From Streptomyces sp. MP131-18 (GTDB lineage Bacteria > Actinomycetota > Actinomycetes > Streptomycetales > Streptomycetaceae), in assembly GCF_001984575.1 (NCBI RefSeq), contig NZ_LZNS01000001.1, positions 2,493,187 to 2,557,186 on the forward strand: DNA of 64,000 nt, given 5' to 3'. The notes beneath the pieces were generated by a model. The model worked only from the letters and a program-made list of their open reading frames with translations, was not told the DNA's origin and did no database searches. Position numbers and translations under genes: made by a program. Below, in pieces: positions 34,316 through 42,484 of the stretch; the stretch's first letter is position 1, and every line of letters begins with the position of its first letter.

Positions 34316-34352
34316 AAATGATTTGGCGGTCCAGCGGCGGTGTGCATAGGCT
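34316..34352 (+). promoter_or_regulatory. WblC/WhiB7-type promoter of the erm leader
   Basis: TTGGCG (34323-34328) and TAGGCT (34347-34352) are 18 bases apart. AAAT at 34316-34319, just upstream of the -35, is the AT-rich feature of WhiB7/WblC-controlled antibiotic-resistance promoters. The predicted start point coincides with the leader ATG at 34360, so the mRNA should be leaderless. Regulator assignment is inference. Confidence 0.55.
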
Positions 34353-34359
34353 CTGGCGC

Positions 34360-34488
34360 ATGGCAGGAACGCTGTACATCGACGGACTGTGCGCCAACGC
34401 GCGGTCCGCCGACTGGAGCCCGCTCCACATCCGCCGCCCTCGCGTTCGGCGCCCGGCCCTGGTCCGCCAGGACTCGCCCGGCGTCTGA
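34360..34488 (+). CDS. erm leader peptide, 42 codons
   Basis: The ATG sits eight bases after the -10 element. The peptide begins MAGTLYIDGLCANARSADW and then contains the basic run HIRRPRVRRPALVRQ. Arg28-Val29-Arg30 fits the +x(+) macrolide arrest motif known from other erm leaders. It ends in TGA 149 bases before the methyltransferase. The codons just after the motif form one arm of a possible stem (34454-34462). The peptide is unlike any product I recognise. Confidence 0.65.
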   Translation: MAGTLYIDGLCANARSADWSPLHIRRPRVRRPALVRQDSPGV

Positions 34489-34630
34489 GCCTTCACGTCT
34501 CCAGAGCCTTTCGCGTCTCCTCACGGCTGCCAGGGCCGTCCGGGTCCCACCCGACCGGACAGGCCGACGGCACAGCGTTCCCGTTTTCCCCCAGATGACT
34601 GCCGCCCGGCCTGTCCTCATCCCCGAGGAC
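34454..34630 (+). promoter_or_regulatory. Attenuator with competing stems and a masked ribosome binding site
   Basis: Segment CGGCCCTGG (34454-34462) pairs perfectly with CCAGGGCCG (34530-34538). GTCCGG (34538-34543) pairs with CCGGAC (34555-34560). GGACAGGCC (34557-34565) pairs with GGCCTGTCC (34608-34616). GTCCTC (34613-34618) pairs with GAGGAC (34625-34630), the erm ribosome binding site. The last two pairings exclude each other, as in translational attenuation. Folding was judged by eye. Confidence 0.6.
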
Positions 34631-34637
34631 GACGCCC

Positions 34638-35414
34638 GTGGCTTCCCGCCGCAAAACCCTCTCCCAGAATTTCCTGCACAGCACCGCCGTGCTGGGCCAG
34701 ATCGTCCGCGCCGCCGAGCTGGGGCCGAGCGACCTGGTCGTCGAGCCCGGCGCGGGCGAGGGCACCCTCACCCGCGCGCTGGCGCGCGCCACGCGCCAGG
34801 TCATCGCCTATGAGCTGGACCCGGCCCTGGCGGCCCGGCTGCCCGAACGGCTGCGCACCGAGCGCAACGTCCGGGTGGTGCCGGGCGACTTCCTGCGCGC
34901 GCAGCCGCCGCGCACGCCGTTCGCCGTGGTCGGCAACATTCCGTACTCCCGCACCACGGACATCGTGCGGTGGTGCCTGACGGCCAGGGGCCTGACCTCG
35001 GCCACGCTGGTCACCCAGCTGGAGTTCGCCCGCAAACGCACCGGCGACTTCGGCACGTGGCCGCTGCTGACGGTGCAGAGCTGGCCCGAGCACGCCTGGC
35101 ACCTGGGCCCGCGCATCCGGCGCCACCACTTCACGCCGGTACCGCGCACGGACTCCGCGGTGCTGCGCATCGTGCGCCGACCCGCCCCCCTCGTGCCCCG
35201 GCGCGACCTGCCCGCCTACCGTGCGCTGGTCGCCGAGGGCTTCACCGGGGTCGGCGGCTCCCTGCGCGCGACGCTGTCGCGGCACCACGACACGGCCCGG
35301 GTGCGGAACGCCCTGCGGGCCGCGGGGGTACCGAACGACGCGCCGGTGGGCCGCGTGACGCCGCGGCAGTGGCTGACCGTGTTCACGCGGCTGCACCGGG
35401 GGCGCGGCGGGTGA
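34638..35414 (+). CDS. erm: Erm-type 23S rRNA (adenine-N6) methyltransferase
   Basis: A 258-residue SAM-dependent methyltransferase that dimethylates A2058 of 23S rRNA, giving MLS resistance. Motifs: SQNFL at the N-terminus, VVEPGAGEGTLTRALA (SAM loop), YELDP, and the catalytic motif VVGNIPYSRTTDIV; the Arg-rich C-terminal domain binds rRNA. GTG start at 34638 with GAGGAC, which sits in a hairpin. KsgA-type proteins are longer and lack this N-terminus, and the family is clearly Erm. Upstream leader suggests induction by macrolides. Confidence 0.9.
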   Translation: MASRRKTLSQNFLHSTAVLGQIVRAAELGPSDLVVEPGAGEGTLTRALARATRQVIAYELDPALAARLPERLRTERNVRVVPGDFLRAQPPRTPFAVVGNIPYSRTTDIVRWCLTARGLTSATLVTQLEFARKRTGDFGTWPLLTVQSWPEHAWHLGPRIRRHHFTPVPRTDSAVLRIVRRPAPLVPRRDLPAYRALVAEGFTGVGGSLRATLSRHHDTARVRNALRAAGVPNDAPVGRVTPRQWLTVFTRLHRGRGG

Positions 35415-35466
35415 GGCGTGAGGTGCGGCATCCGTCGCCGCCGGCCCGGCGCGGCGGGGCACACGC

Positions 35467-35727
35467 TCAGGCGGCCGGCAGCTCGCTCACCGCGCAGCCG
35501 GTCACCACCTCGTCGAGCGAAAGGCCGAGCGCGCTCGCGAGGGCGGCCACCGTGAAGAACGCGGGGGTGGGCGCGCGTCCCGTCTCGATCTTGCGCAGCG
35601 TCTCGACGGAGATCCCGGCGCGGGCCGCGATCTCGCCCATGCTGTGCGCGCCGCGGGCCTGCCGCAGCAACGCGCCGAGCCGGCAGCCGCGTTCACGTTC
35701 CTCTGGGGTGAGTGGAGTACGGACCAT
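35467..35727 (-). CDS. XRE-family HTH regulator, 86 aa
   Basis: A single HTH domain: LGALLRQARGAHSMGEIAAR, GISVETLRKIETGRAPTPAF, then a helix with LGLSLDEVV. No sensor domain, so it responds to DNA occupancy, a partner, or a small ligand not visible here. Divergent from the methionine aminopeptidase at 35834 with duplicated operators between, indicating autoregulation and control of map. Confidence 0.85.
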   Translation of the reverse strand: MVRTPLTPEERERGCRLGALLRQARGAHSMGEIAARAGISVETLRKIETGRAPTPAFFTVAALASALGLSLDEVVTGCAVSELPAA

Positions 35728-35763
35728 GCCGTGATACTAATGCCGTGATACTAATACCGGTAT
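35728..35763. promoter_or_regulatory. Duplicated 14-bp direct repeat plus palindrome
   Basis: GCCGTGATACTAAT occurs at 35728-35741 and again at 35742-35755, directly after the XRE start codon, followed by the perfect palindrome ATACCGGTAT (35754-35763). The AT content is far above the surroundings. Probable operators and promoter of the XRE/map pair. Confidence 0.65.
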
Positions 35764-35833
35764 AAGAATTGGCCGACCCCGGCCCGCCACGGCCGGGGCC
35801 GGCCGTCGGCCGACCTTTCGGAGGCGAGAGACC

Positions 35834-36601
35834 GTGGTGGAGATCAAGACGGACGCGGCGATGGACGCCATGCGGGAAGCGGGCCGCGTCGTCGCCCGCG
35901 CGCTGGCCGCCGCACGCGCGGCGGCGGCGCCCGGCGTGCGGCTGCGCGAGCTGGACGAGGCGGCCAGGGACGTCATCGAGAGCGCGGGCGCCACCGCCCC
36001 GTTCCTGCACTACCTGCCCTCGTTCGCGCCCGTGCCCTACCCCGGCGTGATCTGCACCTCGGTCAACGACGCCATCGTCCACGGCATCCCGGACGACTAC
36101 CGGCTGCGCGCGGGCGACCTGCTCGGCATCGACTGCGGCGCCACCCTCGACGGCTGGACCGGCGACGCGGCCGAGACGTTCACCGTCGGCGCCGCGGGGC
36201 CCGAGGACGCCCGGCTCATCGCCGCGACCCGCGGCGCCCTGGAGGCCGGTATCGCCGCGGCCGTCGCGGGCGGGCGGCTGGGGGACATCTCGCACGCCAT
36301 CGGCCGCGCCGGGCGCGCCGCGGGCTACGGCATCCCCGAGGGATTCGGCGGCCACGGCATCGGGCGCCGCATGCACGAGGACCCGCACGTGGCGAACGAG
36401 GGGCGGCCCGGCCGCGGCTTCCCCCTCCGGCACGGCCTGGTGCTCGCGCTGGAGCCGATGCTGACGGCGGGCGGCCACGACGGCTACTACTGCGCGGCCG
36501 ACGGCTGGACCCTCCGCACCCAGGACGGCAGCCGCGCCGCCCACTTCGAGCACACGGTCGCCATCACCGACGCGGGACCGCGCATCCTCACCATGCTGTG
36601 A
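35834..36601 (+). CDS. map: Type I methionine aminopeptidase
   Basis: A 255-residue enzyme that removes the N-terminal methionine of nascent proteins. Metal and catalytic residues are readable: His83 (VHGIP), Asp100 (IDCG), Asp111 (GDAAETF), His in GGHGIGRRMHEDP, Glu in ALEPML and the final Glu in HFEHTV. No SH3-like or zinc-finger N-terminal extension. Divergent from its own XRE regulator and outside the usual ribosomal-protein cluster, so it is probably a second, regulated copy. Start GTG with GGAGG. Confidence 0.93.
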   Translation: MVEIKTDAAMDAMREAGRVVARALAAARAAAAPGVRLRELDEAARDVIESAGATAPFLHYLPSFAPVPYPGVICTSVNDAIVHGIPDDYRLRAGDLLGIDCGATLDGWTGDAAETFTVGAAGPEDARLIAATRGALEAGIAAAVAGGRLGDISHAIGRAGRAAGYGIPEGFGGHGIGRRMHEDPHVANEGRPGRGFPLRHGLVLALEPMLTAGGHDGYYCAADGWTLRTQDGSRAAHFEHTVAITDAGPRILTML

Positions 36602-36721
36602 ACGGGCCCCTCCCCCGGCAGGAGTACGCGCCGCCGCGCCACCGATGACTTTCCGCCCGCGGACGGGTCGACAGGAGTGGAACGGGTGACACGGCAGCAC
36701 CCGCGAGCGGAAGGAACCCCG

Positions 36722-37090
36722 ATGTTCAAGAACACCAAGGCGTTCAGCGGCTTCTCCGTCGACGACACCGACCGGGCCGCGCACTTCTACGGCGAGACGC
36801 TCGGCCTGGACCTCTCCCAGGAGAACGGCATGCTGATCCTGCACCTCGCGGGGGACCGGGACGTCCTGGTCTACCCCAAGCCCAACCACGAGCCCTCCAC
36901 CTGCACCCTGCTCAATTTCCCGGTGGCGGACATCGAGGCCGCCGTCGACGAACTGGCCTCCCGCGGCGTGGAGTTCATCCACTACGAGGGCGCCGATGCC
37001 CGGGGTGTCCACCGGGGCAACGGCGGCCCGCCCATCGCCTGGTTCCGCGACCCGGCGGGCAACTTCCTCTCCGTGCTCGTCACCGGCTGA
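36722..37090 (+). CDS. VOC-family (glyoxalase-like) protein
   Basis: A 122-residue single-module pair of beta-alpha-beta-beta-beta units: SGFSVDDTDRAAHFYGETLG, then FPVADIEAAVDELASRGVEF and WFRDPAGNFLSVL. AAGGA precedes the ATG at 36722; a longer frame from 36677 is less likely. Metal ligands are incomplete in the first half (Ser/Phe instead of His), so it may bind a ligand rather than catalyse. Confidence 0.85.
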   Translation: MFKNTKAFSGFSVDDTDRAAHFYGETLGLDLSQENGMLILHLAGDRDVLVYPKPNHEPSTCTLLNFPVADIEAAVDELASRGVEFIHYEGADARGVHRGNGGPPIAWFRDPAGNFLSVLVTG

Positions 37091-37095
37091 GCGCG

Positions 37096-38802
37096 TCAGC
37101 CGGCGTCCGGCACCCGCAGGGCCAGCAGCGCGATGTCGTCCGAGCCGCCGGGCGGCATGCGTTCGAGGAGCTGCGCGCAGAAGTCGTCCGGCGGGCGGCC
37201 GGCCAGGGCAATGGCGTGCCGGCGCAGCCGGTTCATGCCGGTGTCCAGGTCGCTGCCCGCCATCTCCACCAGGCCGTCGGTGAACAACAGCACGGTCGAC
37301 CCGGGCGGCAGCGGCTCCACGGCGTCCACGCGTTCCACCCGCACCTCGGCCCGCGCGCCGAGCAGCAGGTCCTGGCCCTGTTCGAGGTACTGTGCCCGGC
37401 CCTCGTCCGTGACCAGCAGCGGCGGCGGGTGGCCCGCGCTGACCCAGCGCATCTGCCAGCGCGCCCCCGGCCCGCCCACGTCCCCGACCGTCTCGATCCT
37501 GGCCAGCAGCAGCGTGGCCATCTGCACGTCCGTGATGTCCGACATCGCGTCGTCGAGGCGGCCGACGATCAGGCTCGGCGGCTCGGCGCGGTCCCAGGCC
37601 AGCACCCGCAGCATGTTCCGCAGCTGCGCCATGCCCGCCGCGGCCGTCAGGTCGTGGCCGACGACATCCCCGACGGCGAGCGCGGTGGCGCCGTCCGGCA
37701 GCACCAGCGCGTCGTACCAGTCCCCGCCGACCTGCGAGCCGCGCGGCGCCGGCTGGTAGCGGGCGGCCAGCCGCAGCGGGGCGATGTCCGGCAGCGCGGG
37801 CAGCAGGTGCTGCTGCATCATCGCCGCGACGTCCCGCTGCCGCTCGAAGAGGCGCGCGTTGTCGATGGCCAGGCCGGCCCGCCGCCCGATATCCCGGATC
37901 AGCGGCAGCTCGTCCGGACGGAACGGGCGTTCCGGATCGGTGCGGGCGATGGTCAGCGCGCCCACGACCTGCCGGGGCGTGCTCAGCGGCACCACGGCCG
38001 CGGACGTGGCACCCAGCAGATGCAGGAACTTGTGCACGACGGCCCGCGGGCTCTCGGGCGGCGCCTCGATCTCCTCGCGCGTCATCAGCAGCGACTCGTT
38101 CCTGCGCAGCACGCGCGACAGCACGGCGCTGGCGGAGTCGGGGATGAGGCTGGTGTCGTCCCGGCCGCTCTCCGCCTCGTCCTCGCGCCCCTGCGGGCCC
38201 ACGACGGCGACCCGCCGCACCCCCTCCTCGCCCTCGCGCAGGTCCACGGTCACCCAGTCCCCCAGCCGCGGGACGACGAGTCGCCCGAGCCGGTTCAGCG
38301 CCTCCTCGGCCTCCAGCGTCTGCGTCAGCACGTCCGTGATCTCCTGCACCAGGGTCAGCCGCTCCGCCAGGTCCTCCATGGCCGCCAGGTGGGCGGCCTG
38401 GTGGTTGCGCTTCTCGCGCTGCTCGTCGTTCTCGCCGAACAGCGTCAGCACCTGGCTGGTCCCGCCGTCCCTGACGACCGGCGCGCCGGACCAGCTGACC
38501 GGCAGCAGGCTGCCGTCCCCGCGCAGGAAGCTGTCGGTCGTCACCAGGACCATCCGGGTCTCCTCCAGCACGGCCACCAGCGGGCACTCCTCGCGCGGGG
38601 CGAGCGTTCCGTCCTGCCTGCGGTGCAGCAGCTCGTGGAAATCCTTACCGACCACCGTCCGGCCCGGGAGGCCGATCAGCTGCAACGCGTGCGGGTTGAC
38701 GGCCGTGATCAGCCCATCCCGGTCGGTGAGGATCACCCCGGCTTCGAGGCTGTCGAACGCGGCCAACAGGTCCTCGGGTTCCACCGGCACGGAATCGGCC
38801 AT
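37096..38802 (-). CDS. PAS-GAF-PP2C (SpoIIE) phosphatase
   Basis: A 568-residue cytosolic protein. PAS ~10-125 (AAFDSLEAGVILTDRDGLIT), GAF ~150-320, and a SpoIIE/PP2C phosphatase ~340-565 with GSQVGGDWYDAL, VGDVVGHDL and GGSDDIALL, the metal-binding aspartates. No ATPase domain. Dephosphorylates an anti-anti-sigma factor, by analogy. AGAAGG precedes the ATG at 38802. Its stop lies five bases beyond the converging VOC gene. Confidence 0.9.
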   Translation of the reverse strand: MADSVPVEPEDLLAAFDSLEAGVILTDRDGLITAVNPHALQLIGLPGRTVVGKDFHELLHRRQDGTLAPREECPLVAVLEETRMVLVTTDSFLRGDGSLLPVSWSGAPVVRDGGTSQVLTLFGENDEQREKRNHQAAHLAAMEDLAERLTLVQEITDVLTQTLEAEEALNRLGRLVVPRLGDWVTVDLREGEEGVRRVAVVGPQGREDEAESGRDDTSLIPDSASAVLSRVLRRNESLLMTREEIEAPPESPRAVVHKFLHLLGATSAAVVPLSTPRQVVGALTIARTDPERPFRPDELPLIRDIGRRAGLAIDNARLFERQRDVAAMMQQHLLPALPDIAPLRLAARYQPAPRGSQVGGDWYDALVLPDGATALAVGDVVGHDLTAAAGMAQLRNMLRVLAWDRAEPPSLIVGRLDDAMSDITDVQMATLLLARIETVGDVGGPGARWQMRWVSAGHPPPLLVTDEGRAQYLEQGQDLLLGARAEVRVERVDAVEPLPPGSTVLLFTDGLVEMAGSDLDTGMNRLRRHAIALAGRPPDDFCAQLLERMPPGGSDDIALLALRVPDAG

Positions 38803-38905
38803 GGATGTCGCCGCCTTCTCTCGGCCCGCTGGTAGCCCTGCTGCTCCCTTTCCATTCACCGGCAGCCGCGGGGACTCCGCAACCGCCGGGCGGCTGCGTG
38901 CACGG

Positions 38906-39367
38906 TCAGGAACGCCGCTCCCGCAGGCGCCGCCGGTGCGCGGCGACGCGGGAACGGGAGGCGCAGGGCGCCGAGCAGTAGCGGCGGGCGGGCCCGGGGC
39001 CGGTACCGAGGTAGAGCACGCGGCAGCCGTCCGCGGCGCACTCGCCCCAGGGCACGCGGCCGTACTCGGTGAGGATCTGCGCGAGCGCGAGGGCGCTCGC
39101 GGCGAGGAACCACTCTCCCCAGCTCGCGTCGTCCCCGCGGTCGACGTGCAGGTGCCAGCCGTGGCCGTCGTGGGCGCTGAGCCGCGGCCTGGCGCCGCAC
39201 TCGGCGAGCAGCGCGTTCAGGGCGTGCGCGGCGCGATCGGCGTCGCGCTCGGTCAGCACGCCCGCGATGCGGGCCGCGGCGGCCCGCTCCAGTTGGCCGC
39301 CGCGGCCGTGCTGGCCGCGCTCTCCCGTCGGCCCGCGGCGTGCGAGCCGATGCCTGTCGGTCGCCAC
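38906..39367 (-). CDS. CGNR-type zinc-finger protein with shortened ABATE domain
   Basis: About 153 residues. The C-terminal zinc-binding module has CAADGC then RRYCSAPCASRSRVAAHRRR; the family's CGNR is CASR here. The N-terminal ABATE-like helical domain (ERAAAARIAGVLTERDADRA then WGEWFLAASALALAQIL) is about 50 residues shorter than usual. GTG at 39367 without a clear ribosome binding site, so the start is tentative. Putative DNA-binding regulator. Confidence 0.7.
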   Translation of the reverse strand: MATDRHRLARRGPTGERGQHGRGGQLERAAAARIAGVLTERDADRAAHALNALLAECGARPRLSAHDGHGWHLHVDRGDDASWGEWFLAASALALAQILTEYGRVPWGECAADGCRVLYLGTGPGPARRYCSAPCASRSRVAAHRRRLRERRS

Positions 39368-39418
39368 TGACCGCCACCGGGCCGCCGCTGTCAGTGCGGC
39401 GTGCCACCATGCGACGAC

Positions 39419-40618
39419 ATGGACGCCTCCCGCAGCCACGGCCCCGACCGCCTGAGCGCCCTCCTCGGCCCGCCCGCCGCCGCACCCGTCCCCGTCGACT
39501 GGCCGGCCGTGGAGTCCTGGCTCCGGCTGCGCCTGCCCGCCGACTACAAGGCCCTGGCCGCCGCCTACGGTCCGCTCGACATCGGCGACTGCCTGTGGCT
39601 GCACACCCCGTGCGTGCAGGCCGGGCACTTCGACTGGGGCACGTGGCTGCGCACCACCCACCGCCACTGCCGGATCTCCTCCCGCGACGCCCCGCCGAAC
39701 GAGCCGCCGCCGTTCCACCCCGCGCCCGGCGGCCTGCTCGCGTTCGGGATGACCAGGTCGAGCAGCCACCTGTTCTGGGACACCGCCGCCTGCGCCGACC
39801 CGGACCGCTGGCCGGTGGTCCTCTTCCACCAGGACGCCGTCTACCGGGGGATCAACCCGTGGCGGAGCTACGGCACCCCGCTGCTCGACTTCCTGGACGG
39901 CGTCCTGGCCACCGGCATGCCGCTGCCCGGCGGCGGCACGCTCGGGCCGCTGCCCCCGACCGCGCGGCGCACCGCGTTCCTGCCGGGGGCCGTGCCCTGG
40001 GTGCCCCCGGCGCCGGGCGCCGAGCCGGTCCCGGCCGCGCGCAGGCGGGCCGCGCTCCGCGAGGGCAGCGGGCTGGACGCGCTGCGGCTGCTCACCCCAC
40101 CGCCCCGCGTCCCCCGCCTCGGCCCCGGGGACTGGCCCGCGCTGTTCGACCGCCTCGGCACGCGGCTGCCGGCCGACTACCTGGCGCTGATGTCCCGGTA
40201 CGGCGCCGGCTGCTGGATGGGCTGGCTGCGCTTCCTCACCCCGCTGCGGACGGGCGAGGACGGCTTCGTCCGGCACGTGGCGCAGACGCTCAACGGGTAC
40301 CGCACCCTGCGCGAGCACGACCCCCAGGGGCACCGGCTGCCGCTGTGGCCGGCGGCGGGCGGCTTCCTGCCGTTCGCCAACTCCATCGACGGCGACCAGT
40401 TCGGCTGGCTGACCGAGGGCGATCCGGACGGCTGGCCGCTCACCGTGTGGCCCCGGCACGCCGACCAGGGGCCCCCGCTCCCCGGCACGCTGACCGAGGT
40501 GCTGCTCGCGTGGCTGCGCGGCACCCTCTCCGCGGAGGGGCTGCCGGGCCTCGACCGGGACGACGACCCACTGGAGTACGCCACCTTCGAGCCCTGGACG
40601 GACGCCAGCTACTGGTGA
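39419..40618 (+). CDS. Protein with two SMI1/KNR4 (SUKH) domains
   Basis: A 399-residue protein with an internal duplication: VESWLRLRLPADYKALAAAYG near residue 30 and FDRLGTRLPADYLALMSRYG near 245, both the start of a SUKH domain. Each half ends in a tryptophan-rich stretch (DRWPVVLFHQ and DGWPLTVWPR). SUKH proteins are often immunity proteins against nuclease toxins, but no toxin gene is adjacent. ATG at 39419; a GTG at 39401 is possible. Confidence 0.8.
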   Translation: MDASRSHGPDRLSALLGPPAAAPVPVDWPAVESWLRLRLPADYKALAAAYGPLDIGDCLWLHTPCVQAGHFDWGTWLRTTHRHCRISSRDAPPNEPPPFHPAPGGLLAFGMTRSSSHLFWDTAACADPDRWPVVLFHQDAVYRGINPWRSYGTPLLDFLDGVLATGMPLPGGGTLGPLPPTARRTAFLPGAVPWVPPAPGAEPVPAARRRAALREGSGLDALRLLTPPPRVPRLGPGDWPALFDRLGTRLPADYLALMSRYGAGCWMGWLRFLTPLRTGEDGFVRHVAQTLNGYRTLREHDPQGHRLPLWPAAGGFLPFANSIDGDQFGWLTEGDPDGWPLTVWPRHADQGPPLPGTLTEVLLAWLRGTLSAEGLPGLDRDDDPLEYATFEPWTDASYW

Positions 40619-40634
40619 CGCCCCCCGGGGCGGC

Positions 40635-41477
40635 TCACCCCTTCACCGATCCCGTCGCCATGCCCTTGGTCAGGAACGGTTCGAGGAACAGGAAGAGAAC
40701 GACCATCGGCACCATCGAGATCAGGCCGACGGCCATCAGGCCGGACCAGTCGACGCTGAACTCGCCGATGAAGGAGGCGATGCCGACGGTGACGGTCCAG
40801 CCGTCGGGGTTGCCCATGAGCGTGCGGGCGAAGAGGAAGTCACCCCAGGTGAGGATCGACGCGTAGGTGAACGTCGCGGCGATCCCGGGCTTGAGCAGGG
40901 GCACGATCACGCGCCACAGCGCGCCCGCCCTTCCGCATCCATCGATCATCGCGGCCTGTTCGATCTCGACCGGGACGGCATCGACGAAGCCCTTCATCAG
41001 CCAGGTGGTGAACGGAACGGTGGCCGCGGTGTTGACCAGGGTGACCGACCACAGGTTGTTGACCATGCCGAAGTTGGCGAAGAGCACGAAGGTCGGAATG
41101 ATCAGCAGCGTGCCCGGCAGCATCCGGCTGAACAGCAGGGTGAAGCCCATCGCCTGCTGGCCCTTGGAGCGGAAGCGGGAAAGGCTGTAGCCGCCCAGCG
41201 TACTGACCACCGTGGAGATGACAGCGGCGCCCACGGTGGTGAGCGCGGAGTTCCGCATCCACTCGAGGACGGGCACGTCGCGGAGCACGGAGGTGTAGGC
41301 GCTGAACGAGGTGGCGTCGGCAGGCGGGACCAGTGGCGGATCGGAGACCAGCAGCCGCTCGGAAGGGACGACCGAGGTCATGATCATCCAGTAGATGGGG
41401 AACATCAGCACGGACGTGACCGCGATCGCCAGGGCGAGCAGCGACCACCGGCGTGTGCGGGAGAGTGTGGTGGACAT
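40635..41477 (-). CDS. ABC sugar importer permease (MalG type)
   Basis: A 280-residue inner-membrane protein with six transmembrane helices and the EAA loop that docks the ATPase: VPVEIEQAAMIDGCGRAGAL. The C-terminal helix pair fits MalG-like permeases. AGGAGC precedes the ATG. Last gene of a four-gene operon with IclR, binding protein and the other permease. No ATPase gene is in the operon; Streptomyces importers of this type usually share MsiK. Confidence 0.93.
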   Translation of the reverse strand: MSTTLSRTRRWSLLALAIAVTSVLMFPIYWMIMTSVVPSERLLVSDPPLVPPADATSFSAYTSVLRDVPVLEWMRNSALTTVGAAVISTVVSTLGGYSLSRFRSKGQQAMGFTLLFSRMLPGTLLIIPTFVLFANFGMVNNLWSVTLVNTAATVPFTTWLMKGFVDAVPVEIEQAAMIDGCGRAGALWRVIVPLLKPGIAATFTYASILTWGDFLFARTLMGNPDGWTVTVGIASFIGEFSVDWSGLMAVGLISMVPMVVLFLFLEPFLTKGMATGSVKG

Positions 41478-41503
41478 GGGTGCTCCTGTGGTGACGGGCC
41501 GGT

Positions 41504-42484
41504 TCAGCCGAACTCGCGGCGCACGGACCGGCCCGCGGCCTTCAGCAGGGCCCCGCAGATCGCCATGGTCACGATGCCGAGCGCGGCGGCGGTGCCCATC
41601 TCGAAGAACTGGAAGGCCTCGTTGTAGATCCGGATGGCGAGAGTCTGGGTGGCGTCGTTGGGGCCCCCGCCGGTGAGCGGGAAGATGAAGTCGAACTCGC
41701 GGAACACGCCGATGCCGGTGATCACGATGGCGAGTGAGGCGGCCGTACGGACCGCGGGCCAGGTGACGTGGGTGAACTGCCGCAGTGGCGACGCACCGTC
41801 CACCCGCGCGGCTTCGTACAGCTCCTTGGGCACCGACTGGAGCTGGGCCAGCAGGACCAGGACGAAGAACGGGTAGTACTTCCAGATCGTCGGCAGGATC
41901 ACGGCGAACATGGCGGTGTCGGAGTCGACGAGCCAGGCGACGTTGCCGTCGATCACGCCGACCGTACGCAGCAGGTAGTTCACGACGCCGTAGGAGGCAT
42001 CGAACATCCAGGCGAACGCCGCGCTCACCACCACGCCGGGCACCGCCCACGGCAGCAGGACCAGGGGACGGATGATCCGCCGGCCGGGGAAGGCCTTGTT
42101 GAGCAGGACGGCGAGGCCCAGGCCGAGCGCGAAGGCGGGGATCACGACGCCGAGGGTGTAGACGATCGACCGCACGATGTCGCTGACCAGGCCGGGGTCG
42201 GTGAGGACGTCGCCGTAGTTGTCGAGCGTGAGCGGGTTCTGCTCCAGGTTGAGCAGGTCGGAGATCTGGCCGCCGCGGAGGCTGAGGTCGATCGCCACGT
42301 AAAGCGGGTAGGCCATCAGCAGACCCACGATGGCGAGGGTGGGCGAGAGCGTCAGGTACGCGAAAACGCTGCGGCGCCGGTGCTCGCGCCGCAGCGCGGG
42401 CGAGCGTTCGGGCGCGGCCGGCGGCCTGGGGGTGGCGGGCCCGGCGACACCTCTGCGCGGGGTGTGCTGCGGTTCGGTGGTCAT
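41504..42484 (-). CDS. ABC sugar importer permease (MalF type)
   Basis: A 326-residue permease with a 40-residue cytosolic N-terminus and six helices. The EAA loop is VPKELYEAARVDGASPLRQF. The ATG overlaps the stop of the binding-protein gene (ATGA). Works with the MalG-type permease at 40635 and the lipoprotein at 42484. Confidence 0.93.
   Translation of the reverse strand: MTTEPQHTPRRGVAGPATPRPPAAPERSPALRREHRRRSVFAYLTLSPTLAIVGLLMAYPLYVAIDLSLRGGQISDLLNLEQNPLTLDNYGDVLTDPGLVSDIVRSIVYTLGVVIPAFALGLGLAVLLNKAFPGRRIIRPLVLLPWAVPGVVVSAAFAWMFDASYGVVNYLLRTVGVIDGNVAWLVDSDTAMFAVILPTIWKYYPFFVLVLLAQLQSVPKELYEAARVDGASPLRQFTHVTWPAVRTAASLAIVITGIGVFREFDFIFPLTGGGPNDATQTLAIRIYNEAFQFFEMGTAAALGIVTMAICGALLKAAGRSVRREFG

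Noticed and set aside
30499..34317. A 1272-codon open frame on the plus strand across the ABC exporter
   Set aside because: Antisense to a protein with complete Walker and signature motifs; it has no domain and is an artefact of high GC.
34360..34488. Reading the leader as the decayed start of an aldehyde dehydrogenase (TLYIDG)
   Set aside because: Only six residues resemble it, and the arrest motif plus stems fit an attenuator better; not formally excluded.
34273..34620. 115-codon minus-strand frame opposite the erm leader
   Set aside because: No ribosome binding site and no family; the plus strand has a promoter, a leader and paired stems there.
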